Source: Thiopontia sp964344435 (lineage in GTDB: Bacteria > Pseudomonadota > Gammaproteobacteria > GCF-002020875). From it: DNA of 64,000 nucleotides. The notes under the pieces were generated by a model. It ran no database searches, was not told the origin of the DNA, and saw only the letters and a list, made by a program, of their open reading frames with translations. Below are positions 36,743 through 46,492 of this stretch, in pieces (the stretch's first letter is position 1; each line of letters starts with the position of its first letter). Where the stretch lies: the NCBI GenBank assembly GCA_964344435.1, contig CAYFNH010000002.1, positions 6,796-70,795 on the forward strand, written 5' to 3'. The translations under genes were made by a program, and so were the position numbers.

Positions 36743-37183
36743 ATGAGAGACTTGAAAACTGTACCAGACAGACTCTTCAACCATGACCTGTTTGATGAGC
36801 TGCTTCATGGATTCCTCCGTCCCCTGCCTCGGGAGGAGAAATCTGTTTCCAACCTGTTGATTCCGCTAGCTGACGTAGTAGAGACCGAATTTGCCTACAG
36901 CGTTCGGATGGAGCTGCCAGGGCTGAAACGGGATGATATTCATATCCATTTCAGTGATGGCATGCTCACAATCCAGGGAGAGAGCATCACCGAAACCCGT
37001 GAGGAAGAGGAGATCCTCCACCAGGAGCGTAGCCAACGCAGCTATCGCAGAACCATGCGGGTACCTCGTCGTGTCGACGTCGAGCATATCCATGCCGAAT
37101 TCGTCGACGGCCTGCTGGAAGTGGTACTGCCCAAACTGACCGAGGCAACCACAGACGACCCGATGGAGATCAAGGTCGCCTGA
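36743..37183 (+). CDS. Small heat shock protein, Hsp20 family
   Basis: A 146-residue alpha-crystallin-domain chaperone that holds unfolded proteins. ADVVETEFAYSVRMELPGLKRDDI opens the domain, GMLTIQGE is the central strand and FVDGLLEVVLPK carries the typical G-x-L-x-(V/I) close, followed by a short tail with IKV as possible IxI-type anchor. A strong AGGAGGT lies six bases before the ATG, and a terminator follows. Confidence 0.93.
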   Translation: MRDLKTVPDRLFNHDLFDELLHGFLRPLPREEKSVSNLLIPLADVVETEFAYSVRMELPGLKRDDIHIHFSDGMLTIQGESITETREEEEILHQERSQRSYRRTMRVPRRVDVEHIHAEFVDGLLEVVLPKLTEATTDDPMEIKVA

Positions 37184-37207
37184 ATGATCTGGCCAATCGC
37201 CAACCAT

Positions 37208-37242
37208 GCCCCACAGCGTAACTGCCTGCGGGGCACTTTTTT
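37208..37242 (+). terminator. Intrinsic terminator after hsp20
   Basis: GCCCC (37208-37212) pairs with GGGGC (37230-37234), with an inner CAG/CTG stem, followed by ACTTTTTT. It is 25 bases after the hsp20 stop. Confidence 0.75.
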
Positions 37243-37291
37243 CAGCTCTTCAGGAGATCGGACTTTGAGTACTGCTACAGGTCAGGGGGCC

Positions 37292-37678
37292 TCAGCTTAG
37301 CGCATCAACAGTCCGCACAGAATACCGAGGAAAAACTTCATCTTTTGTGATTACCTCCAACCCTTCTGATTGTGCCTGGGCAATCAACATACGATCAAAT
37401 GGATCGTTGTGGTGCTTTGGCAGCGCACCTGCACGGTCTCCATGAAAGTTGGAGACCGGTAATTTAATAAAGCCTTCATCCTCAATATCAGAATCGAGGT
37501 TATCAGGAGCCTCCAATTTCCCCAAGGCCTTTTTGATCGAGATTTCCCAATTGGTTGCAGCGCTCACATAAACCTGATTTCTGGGGTCGCTGATGCAGCT
37601 TTTTGCAGCGGTTCCAAGCCTGGAGTTATTATCCAGCCACCAGAGGAAAACATGCGTATCGAGCAGGAGTCGCCTCAT
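37292..37678 (-). CDS. PIN-domain toxin (VapC-like)
   Basis: A 128-residue PIN-domain ribonuclease. Acidic catalytic residues sit in LLLDTHVFLWWL (Asp7), AATNWEISIK and NDPFDRMLIAQA. The HVFLWW and DPFDR wording is that of the plasmid- and chromosome-borne VapC group paired with Phd-type antitoxins. It overlaps its antitoxin by four bases. The pair lies just downstream of the second MITE copy in its own orientation. Confidence 0.92.
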   Translation of the reverse strand: MRRLLLDTHVFLWWLDNNSRLGTAAKSCISDPRNQVYVSAATNWEISIKKALGKLEAPDNLDSDIEDEGFIKLPVSNFHGDRAGALPKHHNDPFDRMLIAQAQSEGLEVITKDEVFPRYSVRTVDALS

Positions 37679-37908
37679 ATCTCTCCTTCAAAGGCGGCAA
37701 TGACCTCACTTGGGGTTTCATCAAAATCCTCACTAACCTTGATCTGGCCTTCGTATCTGCCAGGTTTTCTGGGAACTGGATTTTCTCTGTGCGGAACCAG
37801 ATCCAAATAGGGTTTTCCCGCTTTTGCAATCACAACCTCCTCACCAGCCCAGGCATATTCAGCCAACCTGGAAAGCTGAGATTTCGCCTCATGCATATTC
37901 ACCTGCAT
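37675..37908 (-). CDS. Phd/YefM-type antitoxin
   Basis: A 77-residue protein starting MQVNMHEAKSQLSRLAEYA, the usual N-terminal DNA-binding fold of Phd antitoxins, then GEEVVIAKAGKPYLDLVPH. The acidic C-terminus would cover the toxin. ATG 37908 is chosen because AGGAG lies about ten bases upstream; TTG 37929 would bury it. Antitoxin-toxin complexes normally repress their own promoter, here between 37909 and the MITE end at 37973. Confidence 0.9.
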   Translation of the reverse strand: MQVNMHEAKSQLSRLAEYAWAGEEVVIAKAGKPYLDLVPHRENPVPRKPGRYEGQIKVSEDFDETPSEVIAAFEGEI

Positions 37909-37972
37909 TTCGTTTTCTCCTGATTGCAATTAGCTAACTTAGCTATATTGTACAATCACCCTTGTGATTTTC

Positions 37973-38210
37973 AACCTAGATTCCTCAGTTGGACGAGCCA
38001 AAGTGTGCGTACAGGCGTGCGCAGGACAAGGCACAACGACGCGTAATAGCCAGCTATTGCAAGGAGTTGTAACGCAGTAATGCGTGCACCTGTGCGTGCA
38101 ATTTGGTTCGTAGCGATCTTCACCCGTTGAGTGAAGCTGGTTTCTCGATAAATTGTTTATATAATAAGATGTTGATCCTGTTTCAAGCGGTCAACTGAGG
38201 ATTCTAGGTT
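37973..38210. mobile_element. MITE-like element, copy 2 (238 bp)
   Basis: Same length, same terminal inverted repeats and same orientation as 28254..28491, with scattered substitutions mostly in the right-hand 70 bases. Its left end is 64 bases upstream of the antitoxin ATG, so it forms part of the upstream region of the toxin-antitoxin operon. It has no coding capacity. Confidence 0.85.
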
Positions 38211-38263
38211 CAACCACAGTTTGCACATTGCCTTTTCAATCAACAAAAGTCGATAATCCCGGA

Positions 38264-38608
38264 ATGATTCAATTCTCGCCCATCCCTCCCGGTCCACTAC
38301 ATGACTCCTTCCACGCATCGATCCGTCAACAGATCGAAGCACTGAACCACGACCAGCTCCCTCTGCAGCAGGCACTGCAACAGACCTCGGTGGTCAGTCT
38401 GGAGGATCCGTTCCAGGCCATCATCCTCCATACTGACGACAGCCCAGAGTCTATTGTGGTGAAGTGTGGCATCTTCTATGCCGGGGTGATTGGGGGCTGT
38501 AGCTGTGCAGATGACCCCACGCCAACCGATACCCTGCAAGAGTACTGCGAGATTGAGCTGGAGATCGACCGTGGCAGCGGCAAGGTGCTCCACCTGACCC
38601 TGCTATAG
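38264..38608 (+). CDS. Conserved-looking hypothetical protein
   Basis: From ATG 38264, a 114-residue soluble protein with no signal peptide. It contains CGIFYAGVIGGCSCADDP and an acidic QEYCEIELEIDR region. I do not recognise a family. Cys spacing (C..CSC..C) could bind metal, but this is only a possibility. TTG 38228 would add 12 residues. It follows MITE copy 2 by 53 bases. The 171 bases after it hold no feature I can name. Confidence 0.55.
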   Translation: MIQFSPIPPGPLHDSFHASIRQQIEALNHDQLPLQQALQQTSVVSLEDPFQAIILHTDDSPESIVVKCGIFYAGVIGGCSCADDPTPTDTLQEYCEIELEIDRGSGKVLHLTLL

Positions 38609-38779
38609 CGGCAACAGTGAACACTCGGCAGCTGTTCCACAAACCGGAATAGGCCGCAGGAAACCTTGTAACCCATTCACAACCAATGAACTTTTATAAC
38701 CCACTAAGGATTTCCTCAGCCTCTGGCACAACCCTTGCTCTATCCCTTGCAGAAACCAAACCGCAAGGAAACGCCTCAG

Positions 38780-39250
38780 ATGCCCCTCCTCCGAACCCTC
38801 ACTCTCACCCTACTCCTGCTCTCCAGCAGTCCCGGGTTCGCCGTGGTGGAGGGGTATTCATTTCACGCCTCGCGCCTCGAAAACAGAACACCTCCAACCT
38901 CACAGACAGAGACCGCCATCCCCTACGAAACCCTTAGCCACCATACCCGCCACCGCAAGTACCACTCAGCCCTGAGCGTCAACCGACAGGTAAGTCAGGT
39001 ATCCATCGTATTCCATACCAAACAGGAGCTGATCTCACTACGTGGCCCCAGGGTAAACGGCTTCTCCAGAGTACACAGTGATGGGCGCTGCGAGATCCAT
39101 GTGATGATGCCCTACCACTGGAACGATGACGATGCGATGCGTACCGTGGGTCATGAGCTGATGCACTGCTTTGGCGCCGAACATGAGCGTGGAGAAACGG
39201 AAGATCCCACTCACTCACAACAATCAAACCGCATTGCACTATCAGACTAA
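38780..39250 (+). CDS. Small secreted protein with a metzincin zinc motif
   Basis: From ATG 38780 the product has 156 residues with a signal peptide (LLRTLTLTLLLLSSSPGFA). At residues 125-135 it carries HELMHCFGAEH, an exact HExxHxxGxxH zinc-binding signature of metzincin peptidases. After the motif only about 20 residues remain, and there is no clear Met-turn, so it would be unusually short. It may be a minimal envelope protease or a truncated one. The region converges with the broken hybrid kinase. Confidence 0.6.
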   Translation: MPLLRTLTLTLLLLSSSPGFAVVEGYSFHASRLENRTPPTSQTETAIPYETLSHHTRHRKYHSALSVNRQVSQVSIVFHTKQELISLRGPRVNGFSRVHSDGRCEIHVMMPYHWNDDDAMRTVGHELMHCFGAEHERGETEDPTHSQQSNRIALSD

Positions 39251-39267
39251 TGCTTTAAGGAGTCCCC

Positions 39268-42200
39268 CTATCGGAACAGGGGCTGGCGCTGGTCATGCGC
39301 ACTCCCGCCCCAGAAGCGATCGGCATTGAGTTTGGTTGCATCCGGGTGTTTACTGACCGAGAGGATGCTGTACTCCTGCTGTTGAACGTCCCGTTTCAGT
39401 GGGCGTTGGTAACATTCACCATTCTTATCCCAAACCGCCATCACCATCGGGTGCAGCGCACTCTCTCCGCGCTTGACCACCAATGCAATCTCACCAGAGG
39501 CCAGTTTTACCGTGGTACCTGGTGGGTAGATCCCGAGCTCTGCAATCAACACCTTGCTCAACTGCACGTCATAATGCCCCTTTTTGCTGGAGACAAACTG
39601 CTGCATGATCTGCCGGGGAGTACCGGGGCTGCGGTAGCGGCGTGGTGAAATCATCGCACCATAGCGATCAGACAATGCAATCAACCGCGCCTCTAGCGGG
39701 ATATCCCTGGCATGATAGCCATTGGGGTAACCGCTGCCATCCATCATCTCATGGTGATAGGCCACCGCATTGAGCCAGGTACGGTCGGTCACCCCCATCT
39801 TGATCAACGCCTTGACACTGTTTTTGGGATGCAGGCGAATGTGCATCTGGTGAAAAGTACTCAACGTCCCCTCCATCTCATGGAGATCATTTTGCATTGG
39901 GTAGAGCCCCAGGTTTTGGGTCAGACTGGCGCAGGAGAGCGCACGAATCGTGTGCTCACTCCAGCCAAGGCGCTGTGCCGTCAACACCGCCACCATGGTG
40001 TTCTGAATGGTACGCATGATGGTGTGTGGAAAATGGGTGTAGAGATGGATCACTCCGATAAAGAGGTCTGCATCCTCAGTCAGTTTCGTAACCACCTCGT
40101 CCGCCAGCTCGACAATATCCTCGGAGAGGTTATAGCCATCCTGGGCATAGCTGGAATAGAGCTTCTCGAGCCGCTCCACCAGCTCTTCTACATATCGGCT
40201 TGCCGTGGGCACACGTCGCAGATGGTTGAAGTGTTCTCGGGTCTGCTCCCAATCCAGCTGCTGCAACGACTCAATCAGGGCCTCCTTGCTACGGCTGGTA
40301 CGCTGAACAAAGGAGGTGATCAGCTCTTCATCACTCTGGGCCGACATCTGCTTCAACAGGTACTGGTTGACCACATAACGCAACTCGTTATGATCCAGTG
40401 GTTTGCTCATGAAGCCGTCACAACCTGCCTCAAAAAATTCATCCTGATAACGCTGTTCGGTATAGGCCGTCAGGGCGATGATCGGAGCCTCGCAACTCTG
40501 CTCTCGCAGAATGCTGGTTGCCTCAACCCCCCCCATGACCGGCATCTCCATATCCATCAAGATCAGGTCGAAGTGCTCCTGCAGCGCCCGCTCAACCGCC
40601 TCCTTGCCATTGCTGGCAACCACCACCGAGGCCCCCACCTGCTCCAGCATACGCTTCTCCAGAGCCTGCATGATCGGCACATCATCCACCACCAGCACCT
40701 TGCCGGAGACTCGTTGATGTTGCGCAGAGCGCTCCTGTGGTTCATTCACAGAAGACTTCAGTGGAGTGCGACCGACAGGGCGATAGGGGAGTTTGAGACG
40801 AAAGATCGAGCCAACCCCAAGCTCACTGGTCACATCCATCGCCCCCCCATCAATCTGGCCAACTGGAAAGCAACATAGAGGCCAAGCCCGTGCCCGGAGA
40901 ATGTGCTCTCCTTCTGCTCTATCCGCTCCTTGAGCCGCCCCAGATCTTTCTCGGACATCCCTACACCGGTATCCTCCACCTTGAAAAACAGGTGCTTCGT
41001 ATCGTACCAGCAGGTGAGGCTGATCAATCCATGGTGGGTAAATTCAACCGCATTGTCCAACAGATGGGCGATGATCTGGGTGATACGGTGAGCATCCCCG
41101 TTGAGCTGGATATCCTGCTTGCCGGGGGGATGAAGCTGGAACTCCAGCCCGGCATCATGAACGATGGTGATATAGTCGTGCTCGATATCCTTGAGCAGCA
41201 CCGAAAGGCTGTAGTGGGTCTCATCCAGATCCAGAGTGCCACTCTCGATCTTGGACATATCGATAATGTCGCCCACCAGCGAGAGCCGTTTGCGATCTGC
41301 CTTGGCAAAGGCCAGCGCCATCTGCCGCTCCTGCTCCATCCACTGTACATCGTTGGGATCATACTTGAGGGAGATAAATTTGATCGCCTCCCCATGCTGA
41401 TCCATCACCGGGATAATCATGGAGCGGTTCCAGAAGGTGGCTCCATCCTTTCTGCGGTCCATAAGATCACCGTACCAGACCTCCCCCTTGCCAATCATCT
41501 CCCACATCTTCTGGTAGAAGGCCTCTGAATGTTCACCGGAGTTGAAGATACGGTGGTTTTCTCCGATCAGTTCACTACGCGAGTATCCGGTCAGCTCACA
41601 GAACAGGTCATTGACGTAGATAATTTTTCCTTCCCGGTCGGTAACACTGACATAGGTGCGCTTGTCCGCTTCCGGCACCGGGTATCTCCCCTCCTGTTGC
41701 ACCATCTCGGGCAGGGGCTGTCCGCCCTGTGTCTTATGCTGCTCCAGCTGCTTGAATCGACTCCAGCAGCTGGCGAGCGAGAGCGCTGTCTGTAGCAACC
41801 GTTTTGGTTCGACTGGCTTCCTGAAGTAGTCAAAATCGACCCCTACCTCTGCATGAAGCTGCTCCAGCTCATAATCGGAGTAGGCGCTGCAAAAGATGAT
41901 GCGCACATTCCGGTCCACCGTCCGGATCATCTTTGCGGTCTTGACCCCATCCCATCCCGGAGGCATCCGCATATCCAGCAGAATCACCGCATAGGGGCTG
42001 TTCTCGGCCAGCGCCTGCTTGACCATCAGGAACCCCTCCTTGCCGCTCAATGCACAGTCGTGTTCGAAATAGATGGGGGTATCACTGGAGATCTCCATAT
42101 CCCCCCCATCATTGCCGTCATCTCATGCAGAACAGGGTCAATCCCGGTGTCGTGCCGGAAGATGGTTGCATAGGTATCGTGTACTTGTTTGCTGTCGTCA

Positions 42201-42280
42201 ATAGAGAGTAGCCGCCACCTCGGCTGCTGAACCTCCTCACTATTGATTGGCTCTCCCACCTGACGTCTCCCCTGCCTCAT
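39268..42280 (-). pseudogene. Decayed multidomain hybrid sensor: receiver-PAS-ATPase-receiver-HD-GYP-like
   Basis: Three frames join into one protein of about 1004 residues. Frame one (from 42280) has LLSIDDSKQVHDTYATIF and breaks at a seven-G tract (42101-42107). Frame two (from 42098) has LLDMRMPPG, FCSAYSD, a PAS domain and ATPase motifs (DNAVEF, DTGVGM, GHGLGL), then breaks at another seven-G tract (40842-40848). Frame three has a second receiver (LVVDDVP, LILMDMEMP, MSKPLDHN) and an HD-GYP-like domain with HHEMMDGSGYPNG but no HD pair. One extra G at each site restores the frame. The His-box segment expected before DRKRLSLVGDIIDMSKIESG is missing, so it could not autophosphorylate normally. 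Confidence 0.85.
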
Positions 42281-42324
42281 CCTCTATGGCAAAAATCACC
42301 TTGTAAGCGATGGTATCTGACAAC

Positions 42325-45300
42325 TCAGAGCAGTACCTGCTCTACTCCATCCTGCTCCACTGTCTGCAGGAAGCGCTCCTGCCACCCTTGACCATGGAGC
42401 TGTTTTACCAACTCTACCACCAGATAGTCTACCTCCAATCCACTACCAGGTTGATAACGAATCAGCCCCTGCTGACAGGAGGGGCAGGAGGTCAGAATCT
42501 TCTTCGCCTGCGTCAGTTCACCACAATTCTTCTTCAGCTCACGCTCCTTGCGGAACTTCACCTGGGTGGCAATATCGGGCCGGGTTACCGCAAAGGTGCC
42601 CGACTCACCACAGCAACGGTCAGAGAGCTTCACCGTTGCCCCGGTCAGTGCCGTAGCCACCCGCTGCGGCGCATACTGCTTCATCGGCGAGTGACAGGGA
42701 TCATGGAAGAGGTACTCGGTATCACCTTGCCCATCCGTCAACTTCACCCCCTTCTCCAGCAGGTACTCATGGATATCGAGTAGCCGACAACCGGGGAAGA
42801 TCTGCTCGAACTGGTACTGCATAAGCTGATCCATACAGGTACCACAGGAGACCAGTACCGTCTTGATATCGAGATAGTTGAGGGTGTTGGCAATACGGTG
42901 GAAAAGAATACGATTACCCATCGAGATCTGCTCACTCTTCTCCAGCTCCCCAACTGCACGCTGTGGATAGCCACAACAGAGGTAACCCGGTGGCAGCACC
43001 GTCTGTACATCCAGCTCATAGAGCATACTGAGGGTAGCCAACTCCACCTGTCCGAAGAGCCGCTCGGAACCACAGCCGGGGAAGTAGAACAGTGCCTCCG
43101 ACTCGATACTGGTAGTGCGCGGATTACGCACAATCGGCACAAAACGGTTGTCCTCGATACCCAACAGGGCACGCGGACTCTTCTGTGCCATCCCCCCCGG
43201 CATTGGACGGTGGAAGAATTGCACCAGCTGCCCCTTGAACTCCGGTTTGCCGCTGGTCGCGGTTGGGCGCTTCGTCCGTTTAAGCAGGCCACCAGCATGC
43301 ATCAGTTGATATCCCATGCGCTGCAGCGCATAGCTCCAGGTGACCATAGCGGTACGCATGATGCGAATCAGGCGTGGGTCGGTCACATTGAGAAACTGCA
43401 TCGCCAGCCACCCCGCCGGCTTGAACCAGCGTTTGCGCTGGCGCTTGAGGATGGTGCGCATCAACACGGTAACATCGCCAAAGTCGATATTGACCGGGCA
43501 CGGCGTTTCACAACGATGACAGACGGTACAGTGGTCGGCCACATCGTTCATCTCTTCAAAATGGCGTAGCGAGATCCCGCGGCGAGTCTGCTCCTCGTAG
43601 AGCACCGCCTCGATCATCAAGCCGGTGGCGAGAATCTTGTTGCGTGGCGAGTAGAGCAGGTTGGCAGCCGGCACATGGGTGGTACAGACCGGCTTGCACT
43701 TGCCACAACGCAGACAGTCCTTGACCATATGGTTGAGCTCTCCCAGATCATTGGCCTCCAGAATCAAGGCCTCCTGCGCCAACAGCTGCAACGACGGAGT
43801 ATAGGCATTATCAAGCCCGGAGCCTGCCATCAGCTTGCCGCGATTGAAACGCCCTTGCGGATCGACCTGCTGCTTGTAGCTGCTGAATTCAGCCACCTCC
43901 TGCTCACCCAGATAGTGCATCTTGGTGAGGCCAATGCCGTGTTCCCCGGAGATGACTCCGCCCAGCGAGGTGGCCAGCGCCATGATGCGATCCACTACAC
44001 GGTCTGCCTCCTGCAACATTGCATAATTATTGGAGTGAACCGGAATATTGGTATGAACATTGCCATCCCCTGCGTGCATGTGGGTAGCAACAAAGAGTCG
44101 ACGATTCTTCACCTCGGCGTGGAGCGCATCCATTCTACTGCGCAGGCTCTCCAGCGCCTGATTGGCAAACAGCTCCTTGAGCGGACGGGCCAGCTCACGC
44201 TTCCAGGAGATACGCAGCGCTCCACGTTGAATCAGACGGAATACCGTGCTCTCCGAATCGAGCTCATCGTTGACCGCCAAATTGAGCTTGCGATACTTCA
44301 GATCCAGTGAGTCTCGCAAGGTTTGCCAACGCTGCCGCACCCGCTCCAGCAGGGCCAGTGCCGCTTCATGTTTGGTATGGAGAATCTGCTGCTGCTCGCT
44401 GCTGTCGGCCAGTCGCGCCAGCTGCTCCTGGCTACCCAACACCGTCTGGATCAGCGCCTCCAGCTCTTCCAGCCCCCCAAGCTTGTTCTCGATCGACTGC
44501 TCGATGTTGATGCGCTCGATGCCATCTCCATAGTCGGCCAGTCGATCCAGCGGAATCACCACATCCTCGTTGACCTTGAAGGCGTTGGTATGGGCTGCAA
44601 TTGCCGCGGTTCGGGTACGATCAGACCAGAATGAGGTACGCGCCTGCGGACTGATGGCCACAAATCCCTCTGCACCCCGACGTCGGGCCGCCTCCACCAC
44701 CGCATTCACCGCCTGCTGCAATACCGTCTCGTCTTCACCACCGATATCGGCCAGCAGCACCATTTTCGGCAGATCCGATCGAGCCGCCTTGGAGCTGTAC
44801 TTGACCGCCTTTACATAACGCTCATCAAGGTGCTCCAGACCGGAGAGGGCCACCCCTTCCGCCTGCTGCAGGATCTCGATGGTCTCGACAATGGCCGGGA
44901 CGGCACGGTGCAGGTCGGGATCGAAAAACTCCAGGCAGACCGTATGGGTCAGGGGCGAAGCCGGATGCAGCAGAAATACCGCCGAGGTGATAAGCCCATC
45001 ACACCCCTCCTTCTGGGCACCGGGCAACCCCCCCAGAAACTTGCTGGTAACGTCCTTGCCCAGACCCGGCTTGCGCAGCTGTTGTGCCGGAATTTGCAAT
45101 GTTGCGACCGCCCCCTTCGGGGTCTTGCCGTCCTTCTCATAACGCTGGATCTGAAACTCGGCATGGGGTTGATCATGCAACTTGCCCAGATTGTGGTTGG
45201 TGCGGGTCACCTCCAACCACTCTGCCTGCGGGGTCACCATTCTCCAGGAGAGCAGGTTATCCAGTGTTGTACCCCAACGCACCGCCTTCTTGCCACCGGC

Positions 45301-46155
45301 ATTCATCGCAATGTTGCCGCCAATGGTGGAGGCGTGCTGCGAGGTTGGATCCACCGCAAAGATCAGTCCTGCGGCACTGGCTAGCTCACTGACCCGATAG
45401 GTAACGACTCCCGACTCCACCGCCACGGTGGCTACCGGCTCCTCCACACCGGGTATCTTCTGCCTGACCACCGCACCCAGTCGCTCCAGGCGCTCGATAT
45501 TGATGACCACACTGTCCGCCTCCAGCGGTACCGCACTGCCGGTATAGCCGGTGCCCCCTCCGCGCGGGATGATGGTCAGACCCAGCTCGATGCAGACCTC
45601 GACAATGTCGCGCACCTCCACTTCGCTATCCGGGGTAACCACCACGAACGGAAACTCGACACGCCAGTCGGAGGCATCGGTAGCATGTGAGACCCGTGCC
45701 AGCCCGTCGAACTGGATGTTATCCCTGCGTGTCACCTTGGCCAGTGCACGTTCGGTCTTCTTGCGGAAGGTGGCCTGATTATCAATCCAGGAGCGGAACT
45801 GCTCCACCGCCTGACGTGCCCGCTCCACCAGCTGCAGTGCCAGCACATTACCATCGGCTCGCAGCTCAATCTGATCCAGTCGGTGTCTCAGTGCCTGCAC
45901 CAACGCCCCACGACGACCACTGTTGTCGATCAGGTCATCCTGAATATAGGGGTTGCGACGCACCACCCAGATGTCACCCAGCACCTCAAACAGCATGCGT
46001 GCGGAGCGCCCGGTCTGGCGCTGCCCACGGAGCTGGTTGAGCACATCCCACATCTCCTCCCCGAGAAAACGGATAACGATTTCACGATCGGAGAAGGAGG
46101 TGTAGTTATACGGAATCTCGCGGATTCTCGGTGCATCTGGAGCAGTGGTGGTCAT
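42325..46155 (-). CDS. Giant FAD-linked oxidoreductase with Fe-S and CCG domains
   Basis: A 1276-residue fusion. An N-terminal DUF3683-like region (about 1-150) is followed by a GlcD-type FAD-binding domain (IIPRGGGTGYTGSAVPL, HASTIGGNIAMNAGG) and an FAD-oxidase C domain (HMHAGDGNVHTNIPVH, GEHGIGLTK). Next come two [4Fe-4S] motifs (CLRCGKCKPVC, CTVCHRCETPC) and two CCG heterodisulfide-reductase-like domains (CCGYPQRAVG, DRCCGESGTF). By family it oxidises a 2-hydroxyacid such as D-lactate or glycolate and passes electrons onward; the substrate is not fixed by sequence. It stands alone as a transcription unit. Confidence 0.92.
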   Translation of the reverse strand: MTTTAPDAPRIREIPYNYTSFSDREIVIRFLGEEMWDVLNQLRGQRQTGRSARMLFEVLGDIWVVRRNPYIQDDLIDNSGRRGALVQALRHRLDQIELRADGNVLALQLVERARQAVEQFRSWIDNQATFRKKTERALAKVTRRDNIQFDGLARVSHATDASDWRVEFPFVVVTPDSEVEVRDIVEVCIELGLTIIPRGGGTGYTGSAVPLEADSVVINIERLERLGAVVRQKIPGVEEPVATVAVESGVVTYRVSELASAAGLIFAVDPTSQHASTIGGNIAMNAGGKKAVRWGTTLDNLLSWRMVTPQAEWLEVTRTNHNLGKLHDQPHAEFQIQRYEKDGKTPKGAVATLQIPAQQLRKPGLGKDVTSKFLGGLPGAQKEGCDGLITSAVFLLHPASPLTHTVCLEFFDPDLHRAVPAIVETIEILQQAEGVALSGLEHLDERYVKAVKYSSKAARSDLPKMVLLADIGGEDETVLQQAVNAVVEAARRRGAEGFVAISPQARTSFWSDRTRTAAIAAHTNAFKVNEDVVIPLDRLADYGDGIERINIEQSIENKLGGLEELEALIQTVLGSQEQLARLADSSEQQQILHTKHEAALALLERVRQRWQTLRDSLDLKYRKLNLAVNDELDSESTVFRLIQRGALRISWKRELARPLKELFANQALESLRSRMDALHAEVKNRRLFVATHMHAGDGNVHTNIPVHSNNYAMLQEADRVVDRIMALATSLGGVISGEHGIGLTKMHYLGEQEVAEFSSYKQQVDPQGRFNRGKLMAGSGLDNAYTPSLQLLAQEALILEANDLGELNHMVKDCLRCGKCKPVCTTHVPAANLLYSPRNKILATGLMIEAVLYEEQTRRGISLRHFEEMNDVADHCTVCHRCETPCPVNIDFGDVTVLMRTILKRQRKRWFKPAGWLAMQFLNVTDPRLIRIMRTAMVTWSYALQRMGYQLMHAGGLLKRTKRPTATSGKPEFKGQLVQFFHRPMPGGMAQKSPRALLGIEDNRFVPIVRNPRTTSIESEALFYFPGCGSERLFGQVELATLSMLYELDVQTVLPPGYLCCGYPQRAVGELEKSEQISMGNRILFHRIANTLNYLDIKTVLVSCGTCMDQLMQYQFEQIFPGCRLLDIHEYLLEKGVKLTDGQGDTEYLFHDPCHSPMKQYAPQRVATALTGATVKLSDRCCGESGTFAVTRPDIATQVKFRKERELKKNCGELTQAKKILTSCPSCQQGLIRYQPGSGLEVDYLVVELVKQLHGQGWQERFLQTVEQDGVEQVLL

Positions 46156-46240
46156 AAGAGGGCGAATGATACCTGATTGATGATGCCCCTATAAGCATGG
46201 AGACTCAATACTACCCATAAAATCCCGTAACAAATAAAAA

Positions 46241-46270
46241 CGGCCTTCAGGGGATGAAGCCTGAAAGCCG
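46241..46270 (-). terminator. Terminator reading on the reverse strand
   Basis: CGGCCTTCAGG (46241-46251) pairs with CCTGAAAGCCG (46260-46270) except one base, and on the reverse strand a TTTTTATTTG run follows. It lies 220 bases beyond the btuF stop. The rest of 46156..46492 is AT-rich with no recognisable gene, so the transcript would carry a long 3' tail or a small RNA could end here. Confidence 0.65.
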
Positions 46271-46492
46271 CGAATGTTTCCTTTGATGGTTATTGTTATT
46301 ATCTGTTGGCTCTTCCCCCAAGGATGGATTGAAACCTTATTGTTATCTTCGTCAGAGAGTGTCTGTTATCACCACCTGACCTTGCGAAGAGAATATACCC
46401 ACCCCACTAAACCATGTCAAGCTATTGTTTTTACTATAATATAATCATAATATCCTAATATTCTCCAAGCCTTGAGCAGAACATTACACCCC

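Noticed and set aside
39712..40878. A 388-codon forward ORF opposite the broken hybrid sensor
   Set aside because: It is antisense to recognisable receiver and HD-GYP-like sequence, with His/Gln-rich shadow composition.
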